From the NCBI RefSeq assembly GCF_041146395.1, contig NC_091000.1:15576501-15640500 (forward strand): a stretch of 64,000 nucleotides of DNA, in the 5' to 3' direction. Shown here in pieces: positions 36,695 to 49,660 of this stretch (positions are counted from its first letter, which is position 1; the number at the start of each line of letters is the position of its first letter). This DNA is from Eulemur rufifrons (taxonomy: Eukaryota > Chordata > Mammalia > Primates > Lemuridae). The notes under the pieces were generated by a model. That model had not been told where the DNA came from and searched no databases. It was given only the letters and a program-made list of their open reading frames with translations. Made by a program: the position numbers and the translations under genes.

Positions 36695-39600
36695 AGGAAT
36701 TTTTATTAAGAAAAAGATTAAGTTTGAGCAAAAGACAAAGAAAGTTTCATGAGAATAAGTTTTTGATTTATATATCCTCAGTGCCTGGCACACATAGTAG
36801 TTGCTTAAAAATTGAAAATATAAGTGATAGTATTATCTTTACATCTATTAAATATGAAAACTGAAAAAAATGAGTTCTCAGTGCTGATAAAGATGTGTGG
36901 TGAAAGTACAACTTAGAGTTGATGTCAATGCAAAATGGTAGAGTCCTATGAATATGTAATTTGAGAGTTAGGGAAATAAGACTTGGGTGATAATTTTTGT
37001 CTTCATTTTCTTAATTTTCTTTAATGTTATTTTAGTGCCTTTTATAATTAGTTAATTTGAAAGTTTGTTTAAAAACGTTCAACACACTTTGAGTAAAACT
37101 TTCCATTCTAGCTTTATTTAATGAAGTGAATTGTGCAATACGTTCCAACTATTAGGTTCTCTGTTATTAGCTCTAGGTTATTTGCTAATTTTTTGGTTAA
37201 ATACATTTAGCAAAGTGTTTCCTTCTACAAATAACTATTCTAACTCCTGTGAAAATGCAAATGAATAAAGAAATACTATTTAAATGTCTACTGAATAAAG
37301 ACATTTTTCTTGGAAAGAGAACTTTTTGAGCCTCAGATGGAAACCACCCTCACTACACATTTGTCCTCCAGTATAGAACCTTACATTTTATTAACTTAAA
37401 ACTAGAAAAGATAAACTTCATAAGTCTATGTTTTCAATCTAACAGATGACATTTAGCATTCATTAAATAAATATTTTAATACTACCGTATTATACAGGTT
37501 ATACGGTTGGAGCTCCAACGACGTGAGCACCAAGGCAGGCAGATACCAGAGCTGCACTAAATATCTCGTGCATTTCTAAACCTGTCTCTATACAGGGAGT
37601 TTCTGAATCAACAATGCATTAAAATACTGCTCAGTAGATTATAACTTCTACTGAAAAACAGATGTTTTTAAATACACACTCCATCATCAAAAAATGTATT
37701 ACCATCACTGGAAAGATATTATGGGTCATTCATCAATTATGCATCTGGTAGTATTTTTGATAGGGAAGAACTGTGACCTCAGAAGTCAAAACCTTTAGGG
37801 AAGTGAGAAAAGTCTTTATGATTTCAAAAAATAATCACACTTGCTACTTTATATTGTAGTATAAATCTTACAAATTTGTGCTATTGCTCAATAAGTGTAT
37901 CAGATTAAGAGAATAACTGCATGCATTCAGAATGTTTCATAAGAATGATTTTTCTGTTTTATAAATAGATCAGAAGAAATTGAATTTATACCACGTAAGT
38001 TTTAGGTATTGATATATGCGACTAAATACAATACTGTCTGACTTAAAAATTCATTAAGCCCATGATAATTAATTATGTAAAATTATTTGCATCACAAATG
38101 TTCACTGACATACATTTTAAATATTTTTTCTTAGTGACTGCTACTTTTCAAACCCCATGAGCATAAAATATAGCATCTGCTTTTGACTATGTGCATTCAC
38201 TTCAGGAAAATAGGGAAAAGAGACAATTATCTAAAAAATAATCAAGCCAAAATGCATTTGTAATTTATTTGTCCAAATACTTTTATGTTCAACAGTACAT
38301 CTTTTAAACTATTGCTTTATTTTTCCCAGGATAAAAATGGACAACTTTATGGATTAAAACTCTGAAGCAATCCATGTTATATTTTTCTCTGGATATTTAC
38401 TTCCAAAACTGGCATATTTTACTTTTTTAAAATAAAAAATGACAAGTTTAGATTTATTATAATAACTTCTTATAATAAAAGATAAGGTTATATAATACAA
38501 TGAAGGAGAGAATCTTATTTTTTTAAACTAAGGAAATTAGTCAATGAAACCCTGAAACAAGAACAAGCTAGAAAGATATGGGAAGGATTTCTTGCTCCAT
38601 AGAATTGGTTTCATTGTAAAGGCAGAAATGCCATTCAAATCTCTCAAAATATTTTAACCATACTGATTGTTATGATTACTTAGAGAAAAAAAATCACTTT
38701 TCCATCAAACATCTTCATAATAGATGATGATGTCATAGGAGCCCTCACCTCCATTTTGGCGAGAGAGGGAGTACATTTATAAAGTATTGACTATATCTTG
38801 AAAATAATGTGCCACCAACCTGCTCTTTGGTAAATTTAGTTTAATAAATACCAAAATGAACCGACCAAGCCATCTGTGTTCTTCTGCTTGTAATAAAAAA
38901 GACATTTGTCTGATGATGACATATTTCTCAGAGTGCACCAAGTACTTTATTTTATGACGGTATTTATGCAACTTCCTCTAAATGAAATAATGCAAGATGT
39001 TTATTATTTCAGCATCTGCTCCCATATTCTCTTAGCCACTTCACCAGTGACTCACATTTCTTTGAAAAACACAAGTCATTTGGTTGCTTCATAGTTGTTA
39101 AACAGCTAACCCTGTTTTCTTTTAGCACATTGTCCACTTTCAATCCAACAAGTGCTATCAAACACAAGGTCAATTTTACAAATTAAGGAAAAGAGGTAAA
39201 AATGAAATGGGTAGTAACAAAAGTATTTATGAACAAGTTCTGCACTGTTGTGTTTATCATTATTGATATATTTATTAATAACCATCCTTGTTTGAAAGGA
39301 TCTAAAGTGTCAGCCCTGCATTGTATTTGGCATTTCCTCTCATGTGACCAAGAATGGAATAAAAAAACAGATGTTCACAGTTCCCCTCTTATTACTATTA
39401 TTATTGTTTTATTCTCAGAATCACTACACCTCAAATGCTTTACTATATTTGTGTACTAGAGTAGTACAGAGTGACAAGTATTAATATTAAGTATTTACTT
39501 GAAGACCCTGCCCCAGAATGTTTTCTTGATGATATTGCACCATGCTGAATTCTGGCAATTAACACATGTCGTTTAAACAGAGTTTCTAATGGTATTTCGT

Positions 39601-39988
39601 GCATTACTTACATATTTACAGTAAGACTTCAGAGAACTCACCTCTGTTTTCCTCAGTCATATAGTGTATACTGAATACAGAGCTATAGGAGAGTAAATGG
39701 TTTACTCAAACTAACTGCAATTAATTGGAGTAGGAAGGTTGTTGAAACTTAATAGCCTACTTTTAAAAAACAAACAAAGGCAAAACAAGACGATAAAGAC
39801 CTCATTTCAAAGTATGATACATTATGTAATTCATGAGTTGAGATGGTACTGAGCTAACATGTAGTGCAGACCACACCAGGGGTATGAGGCTATATCAATC
39901 CAGTCTGACCTCTGGGTGCCCTTGTTGTACTAGTTGGTTGTTAAAATTTTGGATATTGCTCTGACTTATAAGGGGTGTCCCTTCCTAT

Positions 39989-40022
39989 GTAAAAAAAAAA
40001 AAGAAAAAGAAAAAGAAAAAAA
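39989..40022 (+). repeat. A-rich (AAAAAG)n tract
   Basis: Imperfect AAAAAG units follow a run of A. No SINE body precedes it. Confidence 0.85.
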
Positions 40023-41849
40023 ACCTCAACAAATTAACCATGTGATATTTTATATTACAAAGTTCCAACTTTCCTTTTTTATTAATGTAGACTTTTCCAT
40101 GTTCATTGGATATTGCTATATTACTAAATATTTTACCTGGAAGATTATTTTGCTAAGGAAGACAATATAGAACTTTCTGTTTCAATGGACAAGAGAGATG
40201 TGTAGAGTTAACCTTTTTAATATTAGAAGAAAGTTAACTTGGGGCAAATTGAGATAAAAAGTTGGGCATTGGACATGTTGAGATTCAGGTAATGATAAGG
40301 CTAGTTTCTGTTACTGATTGATCCAGTTCATGATACTCACAGATGTAGTAAATATTCTCATCTGTAATGACTATGGTTTTCATTTAATCGGAACCCACTA
40401 CTTGTTTTTATTAAAAAAAATAACATCTATTTTAATACTTTAATAATATGAGTGGAAAAGAAGGGAAAGACAAAACTCCCATCTTCTTAGCCCATTTATC
40501 ATACAGGAATAATTGACATAAGGTGTTTAAGCCAATTACCTAAATTCTTATTAGAAGTAAGAAAGTGGCTCAAATTACTAAATCCTGACTGTCTACAGAG
40601 CATAAGAACCACATCAGGGTGGGTCCAGATTGGAGCAAGCCAAAACTTCAACCCAGTCATGGGAAAGTGCCCCATTCCGTGAGGCCAGGGAAATCTGTTG
40701 CAGTTCACACTTTGCTTTGCTCGTTCCCACGTGTCCCTAATACGCAGTCCCCTGATGTTACGTGCAGGAGCCAAGCTTGTTCCACTGCTGGAGAAGAATA
40801 CATTAACACAAGGCTGACAGGAGTTTCCAGCGGCCCTTTGAGCTAACCTAAAATGTGAAACCAAAGAAAACAAAAAGGACTAATTTAGGTAAGAGAGCAA
40901 GTCTATCCAAACTAATAAACTGTGTGCTTGTGTTCTTATTTCATTTTAGTAATGGAAAAAAAGGCCTGGGGCAGATACACAAGGCTAACGCATATGTCTC
41001 CTTTTAGATCAGAGCTATCCTCACTAACCCCTCCACCAAAATCAAGTTCAACCTCAACTTGACAAATCCACTATTTTACTTTCAGGACAAAATCACTGTT
41101 ATTCTCAAGCCATCAAACCCATTAACCCACCAATCAGGAAACCGTCAAAATTATGATTTAAAAATCTCAGTTCAAAAAGTCTTTCTAAAATAATAAACCC
41201 ATGCTCCTTAAGCATAAATGGAGGATTAATTCTAAGAAATCCTCCCGCCAGTTTCCTCAGCACTCTTTACAGCTATAATACTTTGAGCTCTCAATATTTA
41301 TTAAAGCAAAGAAAAAAAAAAAGGAAGAAAAAATGTGAAGAAAAAGATAAATATAAAATTTTTGCTGATTTCATATCTTTTTCATGTATATCTTCAGCAC
41401 TTTTGAGAACAGAGAGAAAAATCTTTTATACATTTTAATACTGACCCATAAAACAAAAAGGTGTCATTAGTGACCAATTAAAATTGAATATAACCTGTAA
41501 TTAGTTTAGCAGTATGACAAGGTGTACTACTTGTATCTATTCGGTAATAAGCTTAAGTCACAACAAAAGCTGCTGTTTTAAGAAAGTTACCCACTGTTTC
41601 TCAGAGTGGGAAAAGCAAAATATGTTTAGATTCCCTGGTATTTTGAAAATGTTGATTTCAACCTTGACTGAGATGACAATCTAAGACACTTGACTCAAAT
41701 TCATGTCTTTCCATTGTCATGCTTTAAACTTTATTAAGAGAAACTTTTTCAAAAAGCCATATTAAAAATCTGCAGAGATCAAAACACTAACATATTGTAG
41801 CTCTATTATATCTATTATACCAAGGGATAAAGAGAAGTAGTTTATCACA

Positions 41850-41935
41850 TTTTTAATTAAAATGCTCCAATAGCGAGCGCCCTGCTCCATTGTGAGGCCA
41901 CTTCCTCACTCCGTATGTGATGCTAATGCATGTTT
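41850..41935. promoter_or_regulatory. Possible SOX/POU/homeodomain regulatory element
   Basis: Within 80 bases lie 'ttttaattaaaatg' (paired AT homeodomain core, about 41851-41864), 'ccattgtg' (SOX-like, 41887-41894) and 'atgctaatgcat' (POU octamer variant, 41920-41931). Several CpGs persist in an AT-rich, repeat-poor context. This is motif reading only. Confidence 0.25.
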
Positions 41936-42238
41936 ACTGAGATAAATCACGATGTTCTAACAAATCTAACTAGGGTCACATAGGTTCGCTATAAGGATAA
42001 TTACATTCTGTAAGTATTAATGATGATTTTTCATGATCATTGATGGAAACTGCTTTTTAATTGTTTTCACATCCTAATCAGTTCCTTATCTATTCTCACA
42101 TGTACCCATTTGCTACATTTCTGATGGTTCTTTAGGTAAGCAGCCGTAGTCATCTACCAAGAGATTAAATTTGTCACCGTGTTTTACCAGAGACATTTTA
42201 CAAAAGGTTTTTCCTTGTTCAATAATGGTCTTTTCTAC

Positions 42239-42240
<2 letters not shown>

Positions 42241-42269
<29 letters not shown>
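42241..42269 (+). repeat. Isolated A homopolymer of about 28-29 bases
   Basis: No SINE, L1 or gene copy precedes it, and no matching target duplication is seen. Confidence 0.9.
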
Positions 42270-42271
<2 letters not shown>

Positions 42272-44028
42272 TCTATCATGCTATTTTATGGGACAGGTAA
42301 AGAACTTCTTAGAAATTTTTCTAATTGTTTAGCCATCTTCCAAACATAGTGGGTAAATAATGCATCAGTGCCGCATTGGTTTGTGGTGCTCCTGAAGTTT
42401 AGAACGCATTACTTTTACACAGTTGGTCTATTTCTGGGCCAGATGTCCTGTGGTGCCCACTGTCTGTGTCATTTCGGTAGCTGCACACTCTTTAGATGAG
42501 GCCTTTTGAGATCTTTTACCATCCAGTATCATGTCTACCTCATTGCTTTACATTTTCCAATACACTTCTCATTATTCTTGACTATTTGCTCCTGTGGATC
42601 AGCTTTAGAAACCGTTTTGTAACATTATTTTTAAAGCACTCCAATGGAAGGAATTGGATTTGTGTTTTATTTATTTGTTAATTTGAGACAAATGGAAGGT
42701 TTCACAATATTTATTATTCATGCTCAGGATGGTGTTATGTGTCTCCAATTAAAAATAGGTCATAATTTAAAATTTATAAAAAAATTCAAAAATAAAATTC
42801 ATGCAAAGAACATTTGAATGTCTTTTACTGAGGTTCAAATGTTGTTAGTATTTTATCTCATCTGCTTTGTCATTTGTTCCTGCTCTCGTCCTCTGAATTT
42901 TTTCTCTGGATGACTTGAGCGTCACACATCATGGCCATGTCCCTCTGACTCCTTCTGCTTGCATTACCTAAAAGCAAGGGTCAGCTTCATAAGTTTCCAT
43001 TGATAGGATAATTTTAATTTAATTTACCATTCATTATCCTTTTATTTCAGTTGACCTAAGAATGTCCTTTATACCATTTTCCCCTTCAGAACACAGTCCA
43101 ATTGGGGTCAAGAACGGCACTTCATTGTCATGTCTCCTTAACAACTTTTCATCCAGACCATAGCCACCGTCTGTCTTTATATTACATTGATATTTTAAAA
43201 AATAAATCTCCCCCCTTTTTAATAGAATGTTTCTCATTTTAAGTTTGCCTGATATTTTAAAATTATCATGATCATGCTAATAAAATTATCTAATCAGATT
43301 GAAATGATTTATTTTTGGTGCAAATATTGAATAATTAACATTACACCCTGCACAGAGACTCTCATCTGGAGGCCCATTGCTTCCATGCGTCTTTTCATTG
43401 ATGTTGTTAATTTTCACACCCTGTCAAAGTGTTGCCAGACCTCTGTACTGTATCATTGCTATTTGATTTTTCTCCTTTGTACCTCATAGCAGACTGAGGG
43501 GAGATACTTTGAGACAAGGCAAACATCCTGCCCTTCATCCAAGCCTCTCCCTAGGTTTAGCATCCACTGATGAACCTTTCCTAAGATGCTCCTGCCCTGA
43601 TGGCTACAAAAGGGTAATTATTGTTCACCCAGCACTTCTTCCACGTCTTTGGTCACCTAAAGCATTCTGTTGTAACCCAGACCCTCCTTTCTTCCCCATT
43701 CATTTATCTATTATAGTATGAACACAGGCATTTGTTAATGGTTTATGATTTATATGTGATTTATGGTGAAGTTGTGGCAGATTTGACCAGGGGTAAACCA
43801 TTTATCCCTGTTCTTGTGACAATCCCCTGTTATTGTGTAAGAACATCCTTACTTTTTGGCAGAAGAGATATTTCAGGATCATCTTGAACCTATCGTGCCA
43901 GTGCCCTGGAATCAGCCATTTCTCTGAGGAACTCTGGTTTCCAGGTCTGAGTGCTACATTTGTTCATTGATACTGGGGTGTATTTGCACCATGGCCTTTT
44001 CAGAGACTAGACTCAGGAAATATGTGTA

Positions 44029-44066
44029 TACACACACACACACGTACAATAATGAACACACACACA
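44029..44066. repeat. CA-rich microsatellite in L1
   Basis: Two short CA blocks, at 44031-44043 and 44055-44066, separated by GTACAATAATGAA. Confidence 0.85.
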
Positions 44067-44557
44067 TAAATGTTTTAGAAATCATGAATTCGCAGCAATA
44101 CTTCCACTTCCAATCACCCCAGCACGATTTTCTTTGTTTTTCTCCATTCCATATTTAGATGCTCCTTTTCCTATGTGGACAAACCCAGCTCCCAGCCACA
44201 TTTTATTATTTGTTCAGTCTTGTAATACAACTCAAATAGTTTTAGTATAGTTACACCAATACCTCTACAACAACCTACTTAAAAATAATATATTTTCGAT
44301 TACCCCTGCTACATTCCTTCCTCTCCCAGTCTAAGACTGAGAAAACATAATTAAATAGTGTGTTTATAAATTACTCTCTGTAGCTCTGTGGTTCTGTCTC
44401 TCAGTCTTTCTCCTTCAGTGTGCTTGTGACAGTCATTTGAAATAAAGTTACATTCACTTGTTTAAGTTTGTTCTCATTTTAGAGTTTTTTTCCTCTTTTC
44501 CCATTCTTATTGATTTAATTTTTTAAAAAATATTATATAATATATGTGGTATTAATA

Positions 44558-44946
44558 TGCTATCTGTTATGGATTGGAAATTTAATCCAAAACTCATGTT
44601 GGAATTTAATCCTCAATGTGATGGTGTTGGGAAGGGCTCTAGATTAATGACCACTGACGCCATCCCAACGTGGTGAGAATGGATTAATTCCCCAGAAAGC
44701 AGATTCTTGCAAAGCGTCTGACTTCCTCGGTTTCTCTCTCTTGCTTCTTCTCTTGCCATGTGATCTCCCTGTGCACAAGCCCACTCGCCTTACGCTTTCC
44801 CCACAGGTGAAAGCAGCCTGGGGCCCTCCCCTGGTGCAGTGACCCAATCCTGGATTTTCCAGCCACCCAAACAGTGAGCCAAATAAATGACTTTTCTTTG
44901 TAAATTACCCAGTTTCAAGTATTCTGTTACAGCAACAGAGGAGACC
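44558..44946 (+). mobile_element. MST-type MaLR solo LTR
   Basis: It starts TGCTATCTGTTATGG and runs through 'ctcaatgtgatggtgttggg', 'ttgccatgtgatctccctgt', 'aacagtgagccaaataaatg' (poly-A signal AATAAA), 'aattacccagtttcaagtat' and 'agcaacagaggagac'. Start and end match a full MSTC/MSTD-like LTR. It interrupts the antisense L1 and no internal region is present. Confidence 0.8.
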
Positions 44947-45615
44947 TCTTTCTCTACATTCTCGCTAACAAAGTGTACTGTTTAAGCTTTTCAAGTGTGT
45001 CGTGTGAATCTAATGGGAAATAGGTAAGAAAAGGTACTTCAGTATGATTTTAATTTATATTTCTCTTCTTGTGAGTGAATTGAACATCTTTTTTATATAT
45101 ATTTAAGGAACTTTTGATATCTTTTAAACAATTGTTTATATTTTTGTCCACTTTTCCATAAAATTTGAAATTTTAAAATTTCTATAAAATGTTTACTACT
45201 TTTCCCCTTAAATTTTAAAAAAGCTTTTTAAAAAATAAATTAGGGGTATTAGCCTTTTGTCTGTGACATGTGTTGCATTGTATTCCCTAGATTGCCATTT
45301 GTCTTTTGACTTGAATTTGCTATTTTAGCCATGCAATTTTTTATATATATGAACACTAATTAATAGACTCTTTCTTTTATTGTAGCTAGATTTTTAGTCG
45401 TAGTTAGAAAGCAACTCCTTGAAGCTAGGTTATAAAGAATTTCACTCATGTTTCCTTGTAGGATTTTCATATTTAAACTTTCAAACTTAGATTTCTCATT
45501 CTCTTCTAGTTATACGTAGCGTGACGATTGGATCTAACTTTATCTTTTTCCAAATGGCTATTCTAGTTGTTCCAACTCCATTTATTATGAAGATTATTTT
45601 TACCTCGTGATTGAG

Positions 45616-46424
45616 ATGTTACTGTAATACACAGGAATCTTGGGCCATAATAAACACGCAATAATAGTTGTTAAATGAGTGGTATATTAAGTTCTCATGT
45701 GTACTTACCATAATAAAATATTTTTTTTAAAAAAGAAAGAATATATTTTACATTAATATTCTTTAAGACATAATAACATATTTTCCAATTGTGGAGTAGT
45801 TTTTAAAATATATTCTAGCAGCTTCTAAGGGGAAGTTTTATTAATAGGAAGATAAAGAGAACAGTAGTGATCTACTGTAAGTTTAAAATATATTAATTAT
45901 AGATGAATATATATATGTACCAAAAGAGGAAAACAACACAGAGAAGGCAGAAACTTTGCATTTCAATGACATATTTTTTATTAAAATAATATAATTTAAA
46001 TATAGCTCTTTCTCCAAGGGATGATTTCACTTGTAAACATCCTACACATTTGCTTCCTCTTTTTCTCTTTCTCTTATTGTTATTTTATTTATAGTTTGCT
46101 TTTTATTTTATTTCCAAAGAGGTTTTTATACTCACTGAGTTGGAATCATGGCAGTATTCCCCACAGTGTGTTGACAGAGTTTGACATTAATTTTCTTCTT
46201 CTCTGCCCCTCTCTTTACCCTGGCTGTACGGCACTGCCTGGCAGCTTTCAGGGAGACCACTGGCTGTCACTCAGGCTCCAGAGACAGATACAAGAGGAGC
46301 AGCTCAAAATTGTTCCAGAAGTGGTTTTGAGGAAGAAGACAGTTGATTAATTCAAGATTTCTTTTCCTGTATAAATTGCGGGAGGGAAGAAGTTTGGTAG
46401 AAAATCTCATCCATGATGAACTAT
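45616..46424. other. Unassigned AT-rich DNA
   Basis: A 109-codon frame at 46021-46350 is rich in Phe, Leu and Tyr because of T-rich DNA; it has no recognised motif. Confidence 0.45.
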
Positions 46425-46580
46425 GGAAACTTTATTTATTGAGAACTATTTGCTTGGCATACGGTCCTTTTATGCTATTTTATTCAATCCTGTATCTACC
46501 TCCACAAATTGAGGATCATATGCATTATTCAGTGCTACACAATTAATAAATGATAGATATCAAAATCTAGGATCTGATCA
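46425..46580 (-). repeat. MIR SINE (ancient), antisense
   Basis: 'tttatttattgagaactatt', 'attttattcaatcctgtatc', 'ctacacaattaataaatgat' and 'aaaatctaggatctgatc' parallel an antisense MIR. Diverged. Confidence 0.5.
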
Positions 46581-46929
46581 TTAAACATTTGCTTTGACAG
46601 AAGATTATATAGTTTCGTGATAATTAATGTATAGCTTTTCTAAGCATTTATTATGCTCAATTTACTCTTTTAGATGATTAGAGTCTTAAAAAGATGTACA
46701 GAGTCAGCCTTCCTTCAGTTAACTTCTAACTGAGTCAGAAGTTCACCCTGTAAATTGGTGATTTTTTTTCCTGAAATTTTGAATTTCCCACAGTAAAAAA
46801 CATGTTCTTCAAATATTTTTGGAAAATTTCTAATACTAGAATTCAAAACACTTGCCAAGTAATCAGGTAAACCAAACTGTACAATACAGTAGCTAGAAAT
46901 CTGAATTTAAAAACTGTTCTTTCACTTGT

Positions 46930-47095
46930 GCTATCACCGGCAAATCATTTAATTACTGCATGCTTCAGTTTATTACTCTGGAAAAACAGGAACCTAAGAA
47001 TAACTACCTCATAATGTAATTGTAAGGATTACTTTAGGCAATGCAGGCAAATCACCATCCATGGTACCCAGCTCATCGTAAGGATTTAATATATG
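46930..47095 (+). repeat. MIR SINE (ancient), sense
   Basis: 'caccggcaaatcatttaatt', 'gcatgcttcagtttattact', 'aataactacctcataatgta' and 'attgtaaggattac' follow the MIR core in order. Most divergent at the ends. Confidence 0.7.
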
Positions 47096-48534
47096 AGTCA
47101 GTGTTGGCTTAGTTAGCCTCATGGTCAAAAACATAAGCTCTGGAGGTCTGCATTTGACATGGATAGGTCAGCTTCTAGTAGATTAAATCTCCCATTGGTA
47201 TCAATGATGCATTCTAAAATATATAAACCAACAAAACCCAGAAGCTTATGATGAGTTGACAAAAACATGCCGATTCTAGAGAGGAAGACTTGGAAGATGG
47301 AGATGAGACAAACCTAGGTGAGCTTGCTGTTTGTCCACTTTTATTATGAGTAAAGTTGGCATTAAGTGGCTACACAGAGAAGTCCTTCAGTTTTTCAGGC
47401 CTGAATAAAGAGGACTGGGTTGAGGTGTCTCTGAAAAGTAAGGGGGAAGTCTCAGAAAGAAAGGAAGCAGACAGGGCGCCAAGTTCTGTTTAGAAAATTC
47501 TTCCAAGTCCCTGGCTGACTCTTCAATCATGCAACTTTAGACCAGTAGAAATAAATGAATAGTGATTAGAGCTCCTGCCCAAGCAATAAAGTTTGCAGTT
47601 CAAGTTCAAGCTAGTTAATTGCCTTCTAAAACCAAGATATCAAGATGTGTTGGTGGACTATAACAGAATCTAGATCTTCCGCAATATATAATAACATTCA
47701 CAATGTCCAGGATAACATAAAAAATTTCTTGATATATAAGGAACCACGAATATGTAAGCATTTTCAAGATAAAAGAAAATTAATAGGAGTCAATCCCAAA
47801 ATGACCCACATGTTGGAATTAGTGGACAAAAGAGTTAAGGAGACTATTAGTACTATGCTTTATGACAGGAAGGGAAATATGCTCACAATGAAGGAGATCA
47901 TAGAAAATCTCAGTAGAGAAACAGAAAATTTAAAAGGAGGCAAACAGAAATTCTAGTACTAAAAAATATAACATCTGAAGTTAAATATTCACTGCAAGGG
48001 GTTATGATGAATACTGAGGAATGTATTGGTAAAAATGTTCAGTAGAGATTACCTGGTCTGGAGAGAAGAGAAAAAAATATTTGAAAAAGAATTGGACAGA
48101 AGTTTGGAAGCCTGTGGGACAATATCAAAAGTTCCAACACATGCAATTGATTCTCAAATGGAGGGAGAATGAGACAGACACAACATGTAAAAATATGATG
48201 GCCAAATATTTCCCCAAGTTGTTAACCGATGTATATTTGTTTCAAGAATCCCAGCAAACCCCAAACAGTAGAAATATGAAGAAAGCTACACACAGATACA
48301 TCATAGTCAAACTTATCAAAATCAAACAAAAAAAAATCTTAAATATTGCACATGGAGAAACAATTATTAAAAATACTGCTGACATCAAGAAGCTGAAAGG
48401 AACTGGGCCACTGTTTACAAAATGCTGAAAGAAAAACACTGAAAACCTAGAATTCTATACACAGTGAAGATAAATCTCATTTAAAAATAAAAGTGAAATA
48501 AAGACCTTTCTGACAACTACAGCCTGAGAGAATT

Positions 48535-48930
48535 TTGTTGCCAGCAGAACTTTCCTACAAAGAAGCAACAAAGAAGCAACAAAGAACATCAGACGGCAGG
48601 GAACTCACACCACATGCAAAGGCAGATCTTCAGGAAACAATGACCAGTATCGGAAATGAGAATTGTCTGGTAAACGTATGCAGAAAGATAAAAGGTAAAA
48701 TTAAACTTAAAATGTTCATATATAGAAATATCAAAATATTTTCTTTCAATTTCTTTAATATACATTGCAAAAAGCTGTTTCCCCAAAAAGATCAACACAT
48801 TGATAAATTCCTTGCTAGCCTGATCAATCAGAAACAAATAGTGAGTACACAAATAACAAATATCAAGAATGAAAGAGAAATTAAGACTACAGATTTTATG
48901 GAAATTAAAAGAATAATAAGAAAATATTAA
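48535..48930 (+). pseudogene. L1 ORF2 fragment (broken), fused reading frame
   Basis: A 131-codon frame whose last 50 residues ('HIDKFLASLINQK...TTDFMEIKRIIRKY') match the inter-domain segment of L1 ORF2 just before the reverse transcriptase. The first 70 residues come from the preceding noncoding L1/HAL1 stretch. It ends at the AluJ insertion. Not a functional gene. Confidence 0.75.
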
Positions 48931-49245
48931 GAAAACTTGCCATGGCTCACGCCTATAATTCCAGCAATCTGGGAGGCCGAGGCAGGAGGGTCTCTTGAGG
49001 CCAGGAGCTTCAGATCAGCCTGAGAAACGTAGCCAGGCACCCGTCTCTACACAAAAACTTTAAAGAAAATCAGCTGGGCGTGATGGTGCACACCTGTAGT
49101 CCCAGCTACTCAGGAGGCTGAAGCAGGAGGATCCCTTGAGCCCAGGAGTTTGAGATTGCTGTGAGCTATGATCACGCTACTGCACTCCAGCTCCAGCAAC
49201 AGAGAGAAACTCTTTCTCAAGAAAAAAAAAAAAAAAAGAAAACTT
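48929..49245 (+). mobile_element. AluJ-like Alu inside L1, with 10-bp target duplication
   Basis: The body (48939-49235) lacks the first bases of the consensus and starts at 'catggctcacgcctataatt'. Direct repeats 'aagaaaactt' flank it at 48929-48938 and 49236-49245. The lemur-specific insert is absent, so it is older than the three young Alus. Confidence 0.85.
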
Positions 49246-49496
49246 TATCCCACTGGTTTTGAAAACTAAAATGCATAAATTCTTTGAAAAATATAACTTA
49301 AATTGTGAGACAAAATATAAGAAAAAAACTATGAGAAGAAAATCTGTTTATTAAATGAGATTTATTTAATAGAGGCATTAAATAAAATCTACATTTATTA
49401 AATAAATGGAATTTTGAACTAAAACCCTTACACAGATTAAACTCTAAACCCAGACTGATGTATTGGTAAAACTCATTATCTGTATCTGTAAATATC

Positions 49497-49660
49497 TGCT
49501 ACAGTCTGAGTGTTTCATCCTGTCCAAAATTCATGTTTAAACTTAAGCTCCTACAAAATCCAGGTGTAGCCAATGTTAAAGTATTAGGAGGTGGGGCCTT
49601 TAAGAGGTGATTAGGTGATGAGGTCTCTTCCCTCATTAATGGGAGGCTCTGGCCATAGCA
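49497..49660 (+). mobile_element. MST-type MaLR LTR, 5' fragment
   Basis: 'tgctacagtctgagtgtttc', 'ccaaaattcatgtttaaact', 'ttaggaggtggggcctttaa' and 'tgaggtctcttccctcatta' are the first 160 bases of an MST LTR. It interrupts L1 ORF2 sequence. The 3' half was lost. Confidence 0.75.

Larger units (their letters stand above)
36695..42714. other. Long unassigned, largely repeat-free DNA
   Basis: Six kilobases without a recognised gene or confident transposon. It holds a 14-bp palindrome (37506-37519), an (AAAAAG)-type tract (39989-40022), a CpG-bearing segment (40590-40850), a possible regulatory element (41850-41935) and a 28-29 base A run (42241-42269). Repeat-poor DNA of this length can hold conserved regulatory elements. 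Confidence 0.4.
42715..45615 (-). mobile_element. Long antisense old L1 with a MaLR LTR inserted
   Basis: From left to right it reads antisense from 3' untranslated region into ORF2. Blocks include 'ggggagatactttgagacaa' (43499), 'ttactttttggcagaagaga', 'ccctggaatcagccatttct' (43904), 'actggggtgtatttgcacca', and, past an LTR at 44558-44946, 'ctctacattctcgctaacaa', 'gattgccatttgtcttttga' (45291), 'tttttccaaatggctattct' and 'ccaactccatttattatgaa'. No intact ORF remains. An old L1M4/ME-age element is likely. Confidence 0.7.

Noticed and set aside
42241..42269. Poly-A as the tail of a processed gene copy
   Set aside because: No gene-like sequence precedes it and flanks show no target duplication.
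46021..46350. 109-codon hydrophobic frame
   Set aside because: T-rich DNA gives Phe/Leu/Tyr by composition; no signal peptide logic or family match.
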